Source: Lomentospora prolificans (taxonomy: Eukaryota > Ascomycota > Sordariomycetes > Microascales > Microascaceae). Taken from it: a stretch of 64,000 nucleotides of DNA. This document shows, one piece after another, positions 1 through 13,400 of this stretch. Each line of letters starts with the position of its first letter. The first letter of the stretch is position 1. The notes under the pieces are model-generated. The model was not told where the DNA came from. It saw only the letters and a list, made by a program, of their open reading frames with translations, and did no database searches. The stretch covers positions 868,001 to 932,000 of the forward strand of contig JARFXM010000002.1 in assembly GCA_029532625.1 (NCBI GenBank), given 5' to 3'. A program made the position numbers and the translations under genes.

Positions 1-177
1 AAATCTTTGTAAATGTAGAAAAGGGAGAAAAAAAAAAAAGAAAAAAAAAAGGAAAAAAAGGAAAAATATTATATCAGAACTCCCCATCGAAGCATTTTAT
101 CTCTTTCCAAGCCGTATAGTACACTCCCAGTATTCCCTCTCCGTCTTTGCCCCTTTCTCCTCTAGATTACCTCGCCC
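1..177. other. Purine-rich left edge, no gene seen
   Basis: The first 70 bases are almost pure A/G with long A runs. The rest is unremarkable and is the likely 3' flank of the minus-strand gene that ends at 178. No coding signal is visible. Confidence 0.6.
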
Positions 178-825
178 TTACTCTTTGGTAGGCAAGACAA
201 AGCGGACTTTCCGCTCCCTCAACTTCGCTACCGCCTTTCCGTCGTCCAAGTCCATCCTTCGGAAGCCGGCGAGAGCGGAGCGGAGCCTCGGTGCACCTTC
301 ACGACTGCCGATCTCCATCTCTGCAACGACGGGTTTTTTGCTGTCGCTATCTCGCTCCTCTTTGTGGTCACATGCGCCCTCCTCTTCTTCCTCGATAGAC
401 CAGACGTATGGACTAGGCTCCCTCCAGGCCCTCTTAGCCTGCCCTCCGTGAGAGGACGGCCGGGACAAAGGCCGTTCGTCGCCCCCTCTCATTGGCCTTC
501 CACGTGCGCCGGTAGCTCTCGTGAAGGCTTTCTCCTCGCTTCCCTCTTTGATCTGCTTGGGTCGTGAATGAATGAGTGAGCAATCATTTACGCAGTATTG
601 CTGGTTGAAGCCACCAGGTGGAAATCGAATGTAATCTTCCTGATCCGAGTCATCTTCTGATCCCACTGCGAGGAGTTTCGGTTGTAAATGGCTAGCCTTC
701 GACTGGTGTCTCAAGGAGAGGCTTGACGGGCTGATACTCCTGTTTTTTGGCTTGGTAGAGGCACCCTCAATGCCGGCGGATAGGTCGGTGAAGTCGTCGT
801 CTGAGTCGTATGTTGCGCTGGGCAT
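178..825 (-). CDS. Small disordered acidic/basic protein, function unknown
   Basis: An uninterrupted 215-codon frame starts at the ATG at 825-823 and stops at TAA 180-178. The product is hydrophilic and low in complexity. It has an acidic N-terminus (SDDDFTDLS), a second acidic patch with EDDSDQED, a short conserved-looking segment FPPGGFNQQYC, basic RG-rich sequence in the middle, then PSPYVWSIEEEEEG and a C-terminal KVRFVLP. It has no signal peptide, membrane segment or enzyme motif. KVRF fits the RVxF type of protein phosphatase 1 docking site, but such short matches are common by chance. A 39-base in-frame segment at about 608-570 begins GTAAAT and ends CAG; it is probably too short to be an intron. 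I do not recognise the family. The length and codon pattern make a real gene likely but not certain. Confidence 0.6.
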   Translation of the reverse strand: MPSATYDSDDDFTDLSAGIEGASTKPKNRSISPSSLSLRHQSKASHLQPKLLAVGSEDDSDQEDYIRFPPGGFNQQYCVNDCSLIHSRPKQIKEGSEEKAFTRATGARGRPMRGGDERPLSRPSSHGGQAKRAWREPSPYVWSIEEEEEGACDHKEERDSDSKKPVVAEMEIGSREGAPRLRSALAGFRRMDLDDGKAVAKLRERKVRFVLPTKE

Positions 826-3534
826 TAGGAAGTATGTCAGCGGTTGCTCTCCTAGTGCTGTCTACGACACGCGGACTGAGTAGCACCTGGGCAGGTGGCC
901 AGGAATCGGTGATAGGAAGTTTGTTGGTGTTAACGGCACCCCAAAGGGCCTTTTATATTGTTTCGTAAATTGTCTGGGTAGGTTGGAGACCAGTGTTGCC
1001 TGGCCACGGCGCGCCTTAGGCAGTGACTTGATGCGGCGGATGACCACCAAGGCAAAGTCGCCTTTTCAGCTGGTTAAAGTTAAAAGAGAATCAGGAGCGA
1101 GTATGAAGCTATTCAGTTTGCTACATCCAAAACTTGTATTGTTTCTCGATCCGAACCGAAGAAACAAGTAATGGTGGAATATCGATCTTATATGTATTAG
1201 AAGCAGACCGAACGGCCATGGGTTCTACACAATGGTGTATACGGGAATCGAGTCACACCGAAGCTGCGCACAGCTTTATACTTGCTCCAATGCTAGGCTA
1301 GCAAGGCAGCAGTCCTTTTGTTGTGTGATCATCCGTCACTCAAAGGTTGGCCTCCAAGCCCAAGGCCAACATAGAGGAAAAAGAATATTACAATTTTACT
1401 TGGATATTTACAGTTTCTTTCACAACTAAGTGACCAGAGTGCCACAAAATAAGCTGGACAAATCTCTCTTTTCGCGGTTTTCCGCTAGTTTCTATACAAG
1501 CGTGTGGTAACGAGTCGTTCCAAGAGGAAGGTAAAACGGGGATTTAACCACGTCAGTCGCTGTTCTGTGGCACAAAGTAATTTACCGGAGAACCTGATTC
1601 GTGGGGTCCGGCGCTGAATTGCCATGGCTGCCTTTTGTACTTCCACCATCACGATGGGATGCTGGTTGTCTGGTCGACATGTCCACCCTGGGCCGTGATG
1701 TTCTTCGATCCACCCCGATAAGTCTTGGTTAGAGGTTGGAGGCTTTTTCAGTTATGGTGTACCCCGAACCTCACGGCTGGTAGCTTCCCTCTGTCGTCAT
1801 CTTATGGTTCCGGTGGCTAGGACATGCCTCTTCTAGAGCAAGTTATACTCTAGTCTGTTGTCGACAGATCACTCGGAGTTCATGTCCATCGCCCGACATG
1901 ACATTACGACTAATCCCGGTAGAAAAGTTTGTTCGGCTGCCTTCGGGAGGGGAAGTGGGCTTCGAGAAGAGTCATGGACTCGGCCGGTATTCCTCCTCGG
2001 TACCAAGTTTCTTGTTAACGCCAACACTTGATATGAGAATTTCTAGCTCACGAAACCCTTACGATGATTGAGATATAATACGGGATGGCTCCCTTGGTCT
2101 TGTATGCCCACAGCCAACTATCTGTGGTAACGCAGATAGATACTGGATCATTAGCCACACGTTCCTTAAGCCTATGGGGCCGCTAGAGACGTAAGCTGAG
2201 CAAAGAGCGTTGCTCTCTGGGATTTATCGGAGAATCTAATCCTGTCACTTTACCTAGCCAATGCGCGAGTGGATCTATATTAGACGCCTTCAAGTATATC
2301 ATTTAGTTGGTTCCCCGAGCGGTTCGGAGCGCTCCCATAGCCGCTGATAGAGAAGATCCATGATCCCTAAGTCAGGTATCGCAGTGTAGAGGTGATCAGG
2401 TCGCAGTAATATCAATTCCATAAACTTGGGTTCCCTTTCACAGGTATCGTCACTCTCGAGCGTTGTGATTGTATGTCGCTCTCCCAGCAGGATCCCAGTA
2501 TTGCACAGGTCTTGATCTGCTTCCTACACTTCCACTCTGCTATAGGGAGTTAGAGGCGAGGAGAGATCCAGCTCCTCACGAGACATGTGTGCCTTTGTGT
2601 GTTCTTGCTGTCCTTCCCTAGCTCGGCAATGCCTTTGAGGCTTCAATTTTGATACAACCGAGGATATGACATATACGCTATATTTATCTTTGTTTATAAT
2701 GTGGATCAAATCGCCAGCATCAACACTACCTTAGCCATAGGTCACATATACCTAAGGGAACCTCATTCACTAAGGGCGTAGCAATGCAAAGCAAGTCCGT
2801 ATCATGTTAAAGAAAGGGTCTCTTTCCCCAGTCACCACCAGCGTTTCATGATTTCTCCGATCTGCCTCCACTCGGATGATCACCCTGGCATGCGCCCCTG
2901 CCCACTGGCATCCCAAGGCAGGCATCAGACGATCGGGATCTCCTGGGACCCCTCGACGATCAAAAAGGGTCTCCAAGTCGGATCGTACACTAGCTGCAAG
3001 TTTGATCGAGCTTCTAGAAAACCTATTCAGCTTCGTCGTAGAAGCGTGTTCATGCACGGTGTAAGTGATGGCTCGTTAGTGTCATTGAACGTCCTCTTGA
3101 GGGTTGATTTGAAACAGGGTTGAGCTGTGAGGCCGTACTTAAAAAGTCGACTCGGGAGTCTCCAGCACTGGCACGTGAGTTGAGACGGAGGAGGAGGGAC
3201 TGGAATGAGGGGAAGGGACCTGGGTCAGCCTTCGACCCAGTGGGTCTCTCTTCGTTTCATGATCTGCTATCAGATCCTCCCATCTCAATATACTAGTACT
3301 CATTTCACAACAATAGTTTGAATTATTTACCACTTGGAATCTTCGATGACTCCGACTGCATTGTGCACTCGATGATGGCATCTAGCTTCTGGCTTCGCTG
3401 ACGTCATCCCTAAGCTGCTCAGCTTCAACCCCTCCTTCTACTTCACCTCGGGCTCCTCAAGGAAAGGCAGGCGCCTTTTAAAGCAATCTAGATTGGACTA
3501 TGGACGATTGCAAATTGAACATATCTTATTCATC
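826..3534. other. 2.7 kb between genes, no supported gene
   Basis: From about 1430 to 2520 every frame is broken by frequent stops and no coding pattern is visible. A 95-codon minus-strand frame at 2770-3057 looks faintly protein-like but matches nothing I can name. No tRNA A/B boxes or repeats were recognised. Confidence 0.5.
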
Positions 3535-4422
3535 ATGAAGGTCATCGCCATGCAAACCCTAGGCACCTCGCTGCCTATTCGCGTCATTACCTACAATATA
3601 CGCTATGCTGCTCCCAATCGTGCCCCCAACGAGGAGCCTTGGCCTGTTCGCTGCCCCAAGCTCGCCAATCAACTCCAGTTCGTGACCTCAGGCCTCGAAT
3701 CTAGTTTCATCTGCCACCAGGAGGTCCTGCACTCCCAGCTAGTGGATCTTGCCGGCAAACTTGGCCCCCAGTGGGCCCACATAGGCCAAGGCCGCGACGG
3801 CGGCACGAAGGGCGAGTATTCTCCAATCTTCTACCGACCAGACGTGTGGAAATGCGAGGCATGGAAGACCGTTTGGCTGAGCGAAACCCCGGATGTGCCC
3901 TCGAGGGGATGGGATGCAGTCCTTAACCGCATCGTCACCGTTGGTGAATTCACGCACGTCGTATCAAGGACGAGGGTTGTCGTCATGAGTACGCACTTTG
4001 ACCATATCGGCGTCAAGGCTCGTGAGGAGAGTGCGAAACTCATCCTCTCCGTTGTTCGAGAGGCCCAAGAGGGCAGAGAAGGCCAGCGTCCACAAGCCAT
4101 CATCCTCGGAGGCGACTTTAACAGCCGGCCCAACGACGCGGGCTACAAGACCATCACAGCGCCCGACTCTGGAATGGTCGACGTCCGCACACAAGTGCCC
4201 AAAGAAAAGCGCTACGGCAACGAATATACGTACTCGTCTTTTGGGGAGACTGACGATGCCCCCAAGCGGATAGACTTCCTCTTTGTGACGAGTGACGCAG
4301 GCGTTGACGTTACCACCTACGGCGTGCTATCCAATCGCTTTGACGACAGCATATACATTTCAGATCACCGTCCCGTCGTTGCAGACCTAGCGATTCCCCT
4401 ATGTAAGCGTCATCGAGCATAA
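3535..4422 (+). CDS. Endonuclease/exonuclease/phosphatase (EEP) family hydrolase
   Basis: This intronless gene encodes a 295-residue metal-dependent hydrolase of the EEP superfamily (DNase I / AP endonuclease / sphingomyelinase fold). These enzymes use Mg2+ to cleave phosphoester bonds. The catalytic landmarks appear in the usual order: TYNIRY (Asn about 21), CHQEVL (metal-binding Glu about 63), STHFDHIG (about 152-159), GGDFNSRP (Asp194 and Asn196), RIDFLF (Asp247) and SDHRPVVADL (Asp277-His278). No signal peptide or membrane segment is present, so the product is probably intracellular. The ATG at 3535 is the first in frame, with a second at 3550; the open frame upstream has no ATG. The closest family members are fungal proteins annotated as endonuclease/exonuclease/phosphatase proteins of unknown substrate. 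The sequence does not tell whether it acts on nucleic acid, sugar phosphate or lipid. Confidence 0.88.
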   Translation: MKVIAMQTLGTSLPIRVITYNIRYAAPNRAPNEEPWPVRCPKLANQLQFVTSGLESSFICHQEVLHSQLVDLAGKLGPQWAHIGQGRDGGTKGEYSPIFYRPDVWKCEAWKTVWLSETPDVPSRGWDAVLNRIVTVGEFTHVVSRTRVVVMSTHFDHIGVKAREESAKLILSVVREAQEGREGQRPQAIILGGDFNSRPNDAGYKTITAPDSGMVDVRTQVPKEKRYGNEYTYSSFGETDDAPKRIDFLFVTSDAGVDVTTYGVLSNRFDDSIYISDHRPVVADLAIPLCKRHRA

Positions 4423-7400
4423 CAATGAGGCTATGAAGGGAGAGTCCGTTGAGCTAACGCATCCCTGCCTATCAAAGTACGTTGATCAGGTCCGCCGACA
4501 GATACACAAGGGCGTCATCTGCATATCTAACATCTCTAGCTTGTTACCGGAAGTTGCTTGCTGTCATCATCGACTCCTCCGAGCTTTCTTAACCTTTCAT
4601 AAGGAGTGCTCGTTTCCCGTGCTTCCTCCTATCTTGTCTCTTCTGCGAGGGTGGCCATCCAGACGACTGTGCCTCCCTACGATGAATAGCGATAAACCTA
4701 ATCCAACGATGAGCACAAATCTCAGTTGTGTGTGATGCAACGGGGTCTGCAGGGCATCAGTCGATAATCTTCCTCGCCGACTTTACCCTGCCTGCACGTC
4801 TTCTGCACTGCCAAATTGTCCGTTACATCACCCGCCTCCTTCCAGCCTGTCATCCGCTTCTCTCTCGCTCTCTTCTCGCCAGCCACAAAGCCAACTGCTT
4901 GTAACAGCTTGTATAGTACGAAGGTACACATCATCTTCTCCTGCAACTCCAAAGGCCTCTGGGAGAAAAACCGATACGGCCCCCAAACCAGAGACAGAGA
5001 ATCCTTGACCTGACCACGTACACTATTGCACTTCTCGGAGAGATCACCACCGGACTCTGATCCCTGACAGTGCTTCCCTTTTCAGGCGAAACCCCCTTCT
5101 CCCTTCTGCACTTCGCTCCCCACGCAAGCCTTCTCATGCACCCACGTATATACGGCAGGGATACAGACCCCTGTCTTTCCCACTCCACGTATTCCGTTCG
5201 CTCGGTTCATGTATTACACAGCGGCCCCATGGTCACATGGACATCTTCCTCCCCAATCCGGATTTAGTCCCACCGACGTCCGTATGGATAACATGCGGCT
5301 CCCTAGTCCACTCGGCTCCTCTCGACCCTCCTCCTCCCCTCCCCTGCCCTCCTATCAATCCAAAAAGTTAGGGCGGGGAGGTTGGGAGAGAAAATGGGCT
5401 GGCCAACCACGCCAGCGACTGCTGTTTGACTGTTCCAGGAGGGAAAGTCGCAGCGCAGCTCTGCTCCCACTTCTGGTTCTCCACTTTCTAGCTGTAAACG
5501 GGGCGGACCTCCCTCAATGCTGTGGGCAAGCCAAAAACGTGGGGACTTGGGACTTGCGCACTGAAAGGAGGGATCTACCGTACGCTAATACCTCGATGAC
5601 GCTGGAAAACGGGGCGAGTGAGGAAAAGAGAGCAGTGAGACGACTGGAGAAGCTCCGAAATGGCGGTGTGCTTTGGCGTGCGCAGGGGAGAAGATCGGTC
5701 AATTAGCAGCTTTCCACAGTGCTCAAGCTTCTAAACGCAGCGCAATTTAGGCCCATCCGGGGTGCGACGGCTGGCCAGCCCGGCGAGCAACTTGGCAACA
5801 ATTAGCCAGCAAGCCACTTGGACAAGTCCACTGGGGGTGAAGTTTTATTTCTGCTTCGTCCTTCGTATTTTCGTATAAATGCGCAGAAAGTAGAGAGGAT
5901 ATATCATGACATAGTAACGGTGAAACCAAAACATGGGAATTTCAGAGGAGGGAACGGGTGGCCACCTCCCCACTCCGCTCTGTTGTGCTCCCGATCAGCC
6001 AGCTACAGCGAGCACTGCGCAAACAAAATGTCCCCGGTCGAGTTCTTTTATCTCGATCGCAGATAGGTCGCACTGCAGCATGCCTTAGTACGCCAATCCA
6101 TTCAAGCAAATCTCGACGTACGATAGACGGGGTGGGGAGAGGGCTTCCAAAGCAGCCAGCTAAGCAGAATACAGCAAGACGTCGGGCGGAAGACAGGTCA
6201 GGCCCCACAGAACTGAGAGCTATCATCTCCAGGTCTTCTCCCCAGACCTACTCGATCCTTCGCTTTTCGTTCCTCATTCCTGCAAACTTGGGCTCGACGC
6301 CCGGCCCAGTTTTGTGTGTTCTGCATATATATAGCACCTAGCTACGCACAAAATACCAAAATACTACACTACATGGTGCTTTTCTCGTGGTGTCTGTACC
6401 TGCACCAGCAACAGGTACTAGCGCTCTTTTGTCGTGAACGGAGACCCTCTTCCAGCCATAGGACACGACTTTGCCTGACGTTTACTGAGCCCTCACCGTA
6501 GTCTAAATCTCGGGGCTGGAGATGATGAAAGCACCCTTGTCGCCCGCTTCCCCCTCCACCTTTTTTCTTCCAAATAGTCCATTGTCGGACTTGAATCCGG
6601 GGCGGACAGCCCAAGGTTGTTTCATAGCCTATCAACAACTGAAAACCCAAGCTAAAACGGGGGTTCGCCACTTGAATCCTCACTGTAGGAGGCAAGGACC
6701 AGAGTGCGAGAACAGCCGTCTTTGGAAGAAGTACGGTGCCCCGAAAAGGGTTGTTTCCCAACGGGGGAAGCAAGAAGGAGGAATTTGGCTTTGGAGACCG
6801 GCGGCGGCGCTCTGTGCCACGGCAAGATCCCTGCAGATGCGTCAATGCCTTGTATGCACACCTGTGGTTGTCCTTTCCAGTCGTAGGTTGAAAGTCACGG
6901 GGTGGAACGTGGGTGGTGTGGTGCGGGAACGGATGCCGTCGCTGTTTCGGAGCTGAGGAGTCGATTCGGGTGATCGATATGATAACCTGGTACATAGTTA
7001 TCTGTCCAGATATGAATCTCTAATTCATCAATGAGTTTGTGACGACGCGGTTGTTTGTGCTTAGGAGACAAACTACTGCACTCCTCCTAGCTGGCGTCCA
7101 ACGCGGGCAACTAACTCTCCCCTAGCCACTACAATGTAGGTCCAGAGCCTACAACAGGTATTTCCTATGGTTCTCGCTTCGTGCAAATGCCGTGACTCCC
7201 GCAAGGTCCGGGGAACCATGGATTGGCAGGCGTGCTCAATGATCTCCAATCTCCCGCAAAATATCAGCTGGTCATTTGCCCGCTGCATATAAACACACTC
7301 CCCAGAAGCCTTGTAGAAAAGCCTTGTGCTTTCTCTACCCCCGAGGCTCAACGTTGACCACTGAAATTCCGAGGCGGGTGTTGTGGAGACAGATCATCAG

Positions 7401-8433
7401 GTGTCTGCGCGAGATCGGCGGCCGAGTTCCGAATGGAGCGAACCCCAAGTCTCACCATCGCCAGCCACTGGGCCCATCGTGGAGAGAAGCCAGTCGCCCT
7501 GTTTACACCCTGGAGTTCAACAACACCCGACCCCCAAAGGAAACCGGCAAAGTGAAACAGTCCTTCATAACATCGATGCCGCCCTGACTCTATACGCTAT
7601 CGCCAGAACCGATCTCCAGCATCCAGCTTGTCCGAGGCTGGCGTCCAGTCGGGCATGTCGGCGAAGTGGAATAGAAGGCACAAACAGCGCAGCCCTGGCT
7701 CCAGCATGCATATGGCACAGGCTGCTGGCGGCCGGCTCACTGGGGCAATGGGGACCATCTTCAGGTCTTTTTCTTTTCACGTCTAATAGCCAGTTTACTT
7801 CCACACTCTGAATTTGGGTGATGACATCCTCCGATAATTATAGCCAGCCAGCAAAGGATCCGCCTTGCAGTCTACCCCTGTCTCCAGGGAGTACGAAGTA
7901 CACGATTATCGGGGCCAAATTTGCCCTTGCTCTCTACCCGTGGTACGTAACCCGGAGATATCGATGATCGATGGGCATTGCACACCTAGTGTGTTTTTTC
8001 TTTCCCTTTTCAGTTCTAGTGGTCTATTCGTAGCATACGCAAAAAGAATCAAGCTTGTCGATCGCTCAGTACAAGCGCCTCCGGGGCTGACCTGCAGACT
8101 GGCTTCAGCTTCGCCTCTTCCTCGTAAGCCAGCCAGCGCCCCAATCTCGTGGATCGTGGGTAGCCCACGAGAAACCAGGCAGTTATTTGAGGAAGCCGTT
8201 CGTCTGACTTGTGGCGACAAGCTGGGGGCGGACGACAGCCTCTATGCGCCTCAACTACATAGCTGCAATGGGCAAACCATCATGCAACGTCAAGGTTGCA
8301 GGTCGAGGCACGATTGATGGAAGGAGGGTATTGGGTACATTGTCCCTTAGTCTTTCAATGGGAAAGTGATATCACCCGACCGCCTCTGCAAGCACTGTAA
8401 GGTTTTGCTTGTCAAGACTTCCAAGTCGTGTAG

Positions 8434-8456
8434 TTGCGCGGTTGCGCGGTTGCGCG
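8434..8456. repeat. Tandem TTGCGCGG repeat (about 3 copies)
   Basis: The 8-mer TTGCGCGG occurs at 8434-8441 and 8442-8449, followed by TTGCGCG at 8450-8456. It lies in a gene-free region and no function is visible. Confidence 0.85.
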
Positions 8457-10413
8457 AGAATGCACCTAGGGCAATACGCATCCGGGTCGGCCTGTCCTGC
8501 CTGACCGCTTTCACCTACCACTAAGAGGCAAGATGGAAATCGTACCTCTTCCTCGACTCTTCTGACGGACAATTGAAGAAGCGGAACCCTGTCGGGAAAT
8601 GCATGGCCTATTCGCCAACCTAACTGCACTCCACAGGAAACGCTGTTTGGAACTAATTCTAATAGCATGGGAAGCCGGCCACTTAGTATCGTGAGGATAC
8701 GGAGATGCTAAGTCATATCTCAAGAGATTGTGGAGCGCGACGAATCAGACACGGCAAGCAAATCGCGTCAACGTCTTGGCTTCTCGTGTCCCAGATCATA
8801 AACCTTAAGCTCGTTTCGCGGCCTATATGGTTACGGACCGGCTCTTCCACACATCCTCCCGAAGAAAGTCCCTGCGGTGCCCCCCAACCCATATGTACTC
8901 TAGCAAACATCAGCTACGTAAGAAGTGGAATTTGTTAGGCGAATGCTGAAGCAAGCTGGTCATTGTCCGAGGGAACATGGTTGCTCATCGAGCGGCGGCG
9001 TACCATGATACGGAGGAGGGCGCCCCTGAAGCCGAGAGGGGAAGCGGGAGACCCGTTGACTCATTTAGCGAGATACCGTCGAGATTTCGCAGAAACCCCT
9101 CCGTGACTGAGAGATGAATCTTAGATTCCTCCAAGTGGTTGGCCGGACGAGGGAACAGGAAGCGCCTCTGCCCCCTCGTATCTTCTTAGCATGTCTTTTT
9201 CCTAATTCGAGTGGTGAGGCCGCATCCCAGTCGTACGCACTTCAAGTACTTGCTTCAAATAGTCCGTCGGAGGATTCGCAAGATGGTGCCCGGGTAATGG
9301 CAACGACGAGGCCAACTCCCAAGATCAAGCAGCTTGACTATTTTCGTCGTTTCGGAGGGCGGGAAACGAGGAATTAGGTGACTTCCTGGCCTATGACCCT
9401 CTATTGTGAGACTCTCAGATGCGGCAGCGGCTGGTAGCACCGAATGAGAAGCGGCAAAGTGCTCTGGGGCACGGCTCCTCGATGCATGGTGCTGCATCGC
9501 AAACCAGGTGAGCCAGTCGTTGTAGACGGGGGAGGGCGGGGGCAGTGAGGGGCACGCCAGGTTGAGACCTGGTTTGCGAGGCCCTTGTTCAATCATTCCC
9601 AAGTCTTTTTCTTCACCCCAGCAAAAAGGAGGGCATGAGCTTCTGCACCTCATTTAGTTTCGTTTCCCGTCCCAACCTGACTAATTCAGAAGGCCTCTTT
9701 TGGTTAATATCGTTTATGGCATTCGGGGTGCGTTTTGCTTAGCATCAAATGATATCTGGTGTTTTATCCCATCGTGAACTCGTTGGGCTACCAGTTGTTC
9801 ATTGCAGAAGCTTACTGAACGGGTTTGACTCCACAAAGCCTGGCACCGGGGTTGACCCAGTTATGTTTCTTCCTGGCTGCCGCGTTTCCGCCACGTCCAT
9901 CCAAAGCGGCGCGATAACTGGATTTGAGCGCAAAGTCAAGTTGAGGTGTGAGACGAAACGAGCAAACCCAAAGAGACGAGGCCGTCATGTCTTCTTTGAG
10001 TGAAGTGCTCCCTGCCCACTCAAGGCAGCGTTAAAGCGTGCGTGTGGCCACGTCCTTAATTCTTCTGGCGTCGACGTTGATACCCAAAAACCCCACAGTT
10101 ATTAACGTCGGGCATGAACTGGAGGGCTATATCCTGCCTAACTGGGGCGCGCCCACCTCCGATCAGCCTGCTGGCGATGGATCAGGAACAGTACTGTACA
10201 AATGGGAACATCAATTCCTCAAAGCAACTACCCAGCAAATACTTGGGTTGCATGGGATGTAAGGCCACATCTCACCCGTAGACTTGTCGTACCGACCCTC
10301 CACGAACTTGAGTACTCTCCTGGCCAGGGCGAGGATCATATACCTCAGGTTGTCTGGTCACATGGTCATATCAAATTCTCAGGGGGTTGAGCACTCGAGG
10401 TTCACTCTAAGGC

Positions 10414-10437
10414 TTTTTTTTTTTTTTTTTTTTTTTT
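10414..10437. repeat. 24-base T homopolymer
   Basis: Uninterrupted T run in a gene-free region. Such tracts tend to exclude nucleosomes in fungi, but no promoter is evident next to it. Confidence 0.9.
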
Positions 10438-13400
10438 GACTCTCGCTGGAGCTCGAGCTTTGCTCAAACCCTTCCGTTTGGGCTGAAGGCGCCAGGGCCG
10501 TGGTTCGTTCTACCAACTGCCAAGTGGTTCTGACGGGGAAGACAATTTGTGACTTGGCCACCTTTCGGCCACCGAGCTTTGCTTTGAATGGGGAAATTTC
10601 CTTACCTCCTCCTTGCGGAATTTCCGGCCTGTCTCACGAGAGGCTGGGCTGGCTTGCGGAATGGAAACATAACATACTGATAAACCTTGCTTTTTCCGCC
10701 CATCCTCTCTTGCTCGTCGGCTACAATGAGGCCTTGGTACCCAATGTCCTCCATAAGCTGTGTGCTCGGGTACTGGTTGTGGGCGTAAGCGTGAGCAAAA
10801 TGTCGAAACGGACATTGCAGGAAAGGAAAAGGGAGAGGAAAGGCCGGGTGAAGATTGCTGCTTGGGTCCATCCAACTGGCGATTCAGTGGCTCAGAGAAA
10901 TGTGTGCATACGTCTCGGATGCTATGCTGGCGATGGAAATGTCCGACCAGCCACTTTGATCCAGACCAGACCATGCTGCGCATTCCCACATCTGCTTCCT
11001 TTTCGACCATAGTGTTAGCATGTTGAATCGTGGCCAGGTGCGACCCTTATTAATCAATCAATGCTCAGGTTCCTTTTCCCCATGCAATGCAATCGACTTG
11101 TAATAGGTTAAGGTGAAAATTATGCCGTCATTCTCGATGATGGGCGTGACAGTACTTGCCCTCGACGAGCTTCGACACTGGCCTCTTTGAAGTTTCTTAG
11201 GTTGGCGGCACGGAGGCCTAACTGTGGGGAACAGGTACAGGGGTGACATGGCGCATCTAGGACCAGTAGTATCACAACTCCGTATTCGGGGGCGAGAACG
11301 GAGCCATGGCGCATGGCCTCAACGCTCGAGAAAGGGGTGTCTGGGGTTCCGAACAGCTTGAGCGTTTCCGCTAGCTTCAACGTTGATGCTGCCAAAGCTT
11401 GAACCGCTACCGTCGCACAAAGAGTACAACGCCCGTAAGTTTGTGAGCTGCCCGGACTCGTGAAGACTAGGGCATACCCCGAAGATCATCGATGCCTGCT
11501 CCAATGTCCGGCGAGGAGGGTACCCCGAACGTGCGTTAGCAGTCACCACGGAAGGTACAATCGGGCCCTCGTCCTCGAGGCCCGGAACCGTTTATCTTTG
11601 GATTGATGACCTCAATTCGAGCGAGTTGATACAGCGAACGGCATCCAGTCGCTGACGTAATGTTTAACGCTCGATGTTGATAATCCGGCGGCACAAAACT
11701 GTGTTCATAGTGGCTCGAACATAGTCCTTCAAGCGGGATAGACGCATTACCCGGCTACTCATACTCACCAGTTTCGTTGCTCCATCAACTTCCGCTTCAG
11801 AGACATTTCCACGCCTTGTCTTGCGTCTGACAACAGCAGACATCAGATATTCATCAGCTACAGGCACGTGTCAATTTATGGGCCACCGTCAGACAATTCA
11901 ACCGTGATCATCTCGCTAGTCAGGGCGGGTTTGAACGATAGTCGAAACTCTGTTCTAACGTTCCTGAGCTACTAGGTTGGCAGATGTTGCGCGGCGTAGA
12001 GCCATTTGGGAGTCAAAAGCCGCATTTACCTTGCAGCTGCGTTTTGAGCAAGTCTTACATCGAGTACTGAGCTCGACGCCATTTACAGCTCCCGAGCTCG
12101 TCTAATCTGCTTCATTACACCAAAGCTCGGCCTGTCGTGGTACAAGGGCTCAATATGGTCCCACTCGTCGACCACTTGAGATTGTAGAACGGAAGTGACC
12201 AATCCAAAATGAGGGCGCTAATACGACCCCCCGCAGCTGCCATACAACACCACCCCTCTCCATCGTCTTTCCTTTCAGGATTTGGACAGCAACACAGCAA
12301 GCCAGTTGGCCCATGGATTCCATGCGTTCACTCCCACCCCCTTGGGTGTTGATAGTGCTGGGCGTGGACGGCGCGGGCCTTGTTCCCTCTACCGTTTTGC
12401 TGTGCACCGTTTGGTCTAGCCAGCGTGTAGTGTTGACTGGGTCGTTAGGCTTTCTCGCGCCAGGAGCGTGATGTACGCTACGGAAGAGGACTAGTGTCCC
12501 AGAGCAACGGGGCGAGATATGATGCTGGGCTGTTGTAGTGAGCATGTTGTTGGGGACTGGAGATTCTATCCGTAAGAAGAGCGTCAGTGTAAGGTTGTCC
12601 ATTAGATACAAGGAGAAGAGGGAGGTCCGGCTTGTCTTGCTTTAGTTTTGTGCGATAATACAAGACGAGTTCGTCAACACCCATTGAACCCCATCCGAAT
12701 TGGCACCCCGGGGCGGTAACATTCTGCTACCGATGGATGCTTGTACACAATACCCCAGTGGGCAATGGTAGCCTACTGACGGCTGGAGGGCACCCGAACG
12801 ACCACTCATTAGTTACCACACGGCACCAGCCAGTATTCAACGCCAGCTGGCTGTACTTCTGCAAGAAGTCCATACCCACCCACCGAAGTTCTTTCTCCCT
12901 CCCTTGCTCCTTCCCCTCCAAATCCTGTCCCATCATCCGTGGACCTGTACCTTCTGCCCCATCTGTCCTATTATCTGTCGTCCGTCCAGACACCCCCGCC
13001 CAATCCGCCTCCCCTCCCCCCTCTCTTGCCTGGATGCATCGCCCTCCACTATTTTTGCATCCGCCTCGAGAACAGCTGGAGCGCACCCAGGAACGAACAA
13101 GACCAATCTTAGTGGCACTACGCCATACCGCGGACTAGTTGCCATTGGCAAGGTGCCACCTCTTTCCCTACACCTTATTAAAAATATCCGCCCCCCGGCT
13201 TTTCTTTCTCTTCCATCTACCACCAACACTCAGCTCCTACAATCCCATCATCCCACATACGACGGATCTTTTTCTCTCATAAAGAAGGTCCTCCCACCAG
13301 ACTGGTCCAGAGGCACTGGTTCCTTGGCCGGCCCCCCGTTTTGTTTTTTTATCTAATATCTTTTTTTCTTTTGGATTTATTTTCTACTCCATTGGTTGTA

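Noticed and set aside
2770..3057. 95-codon minus-strand frame that faintly resembles an M28 aminopeptidase segment
   Set aside because: The metal-binding residues expected in that family are not present and no neighbouring exons fit; the likeness is too weak to report as a gene.
6369..6995. 208-codon minus-strand frame
   Set aside because: Overlaps a long frame on the opposite strand, composition is not protein-like and no motif is present.
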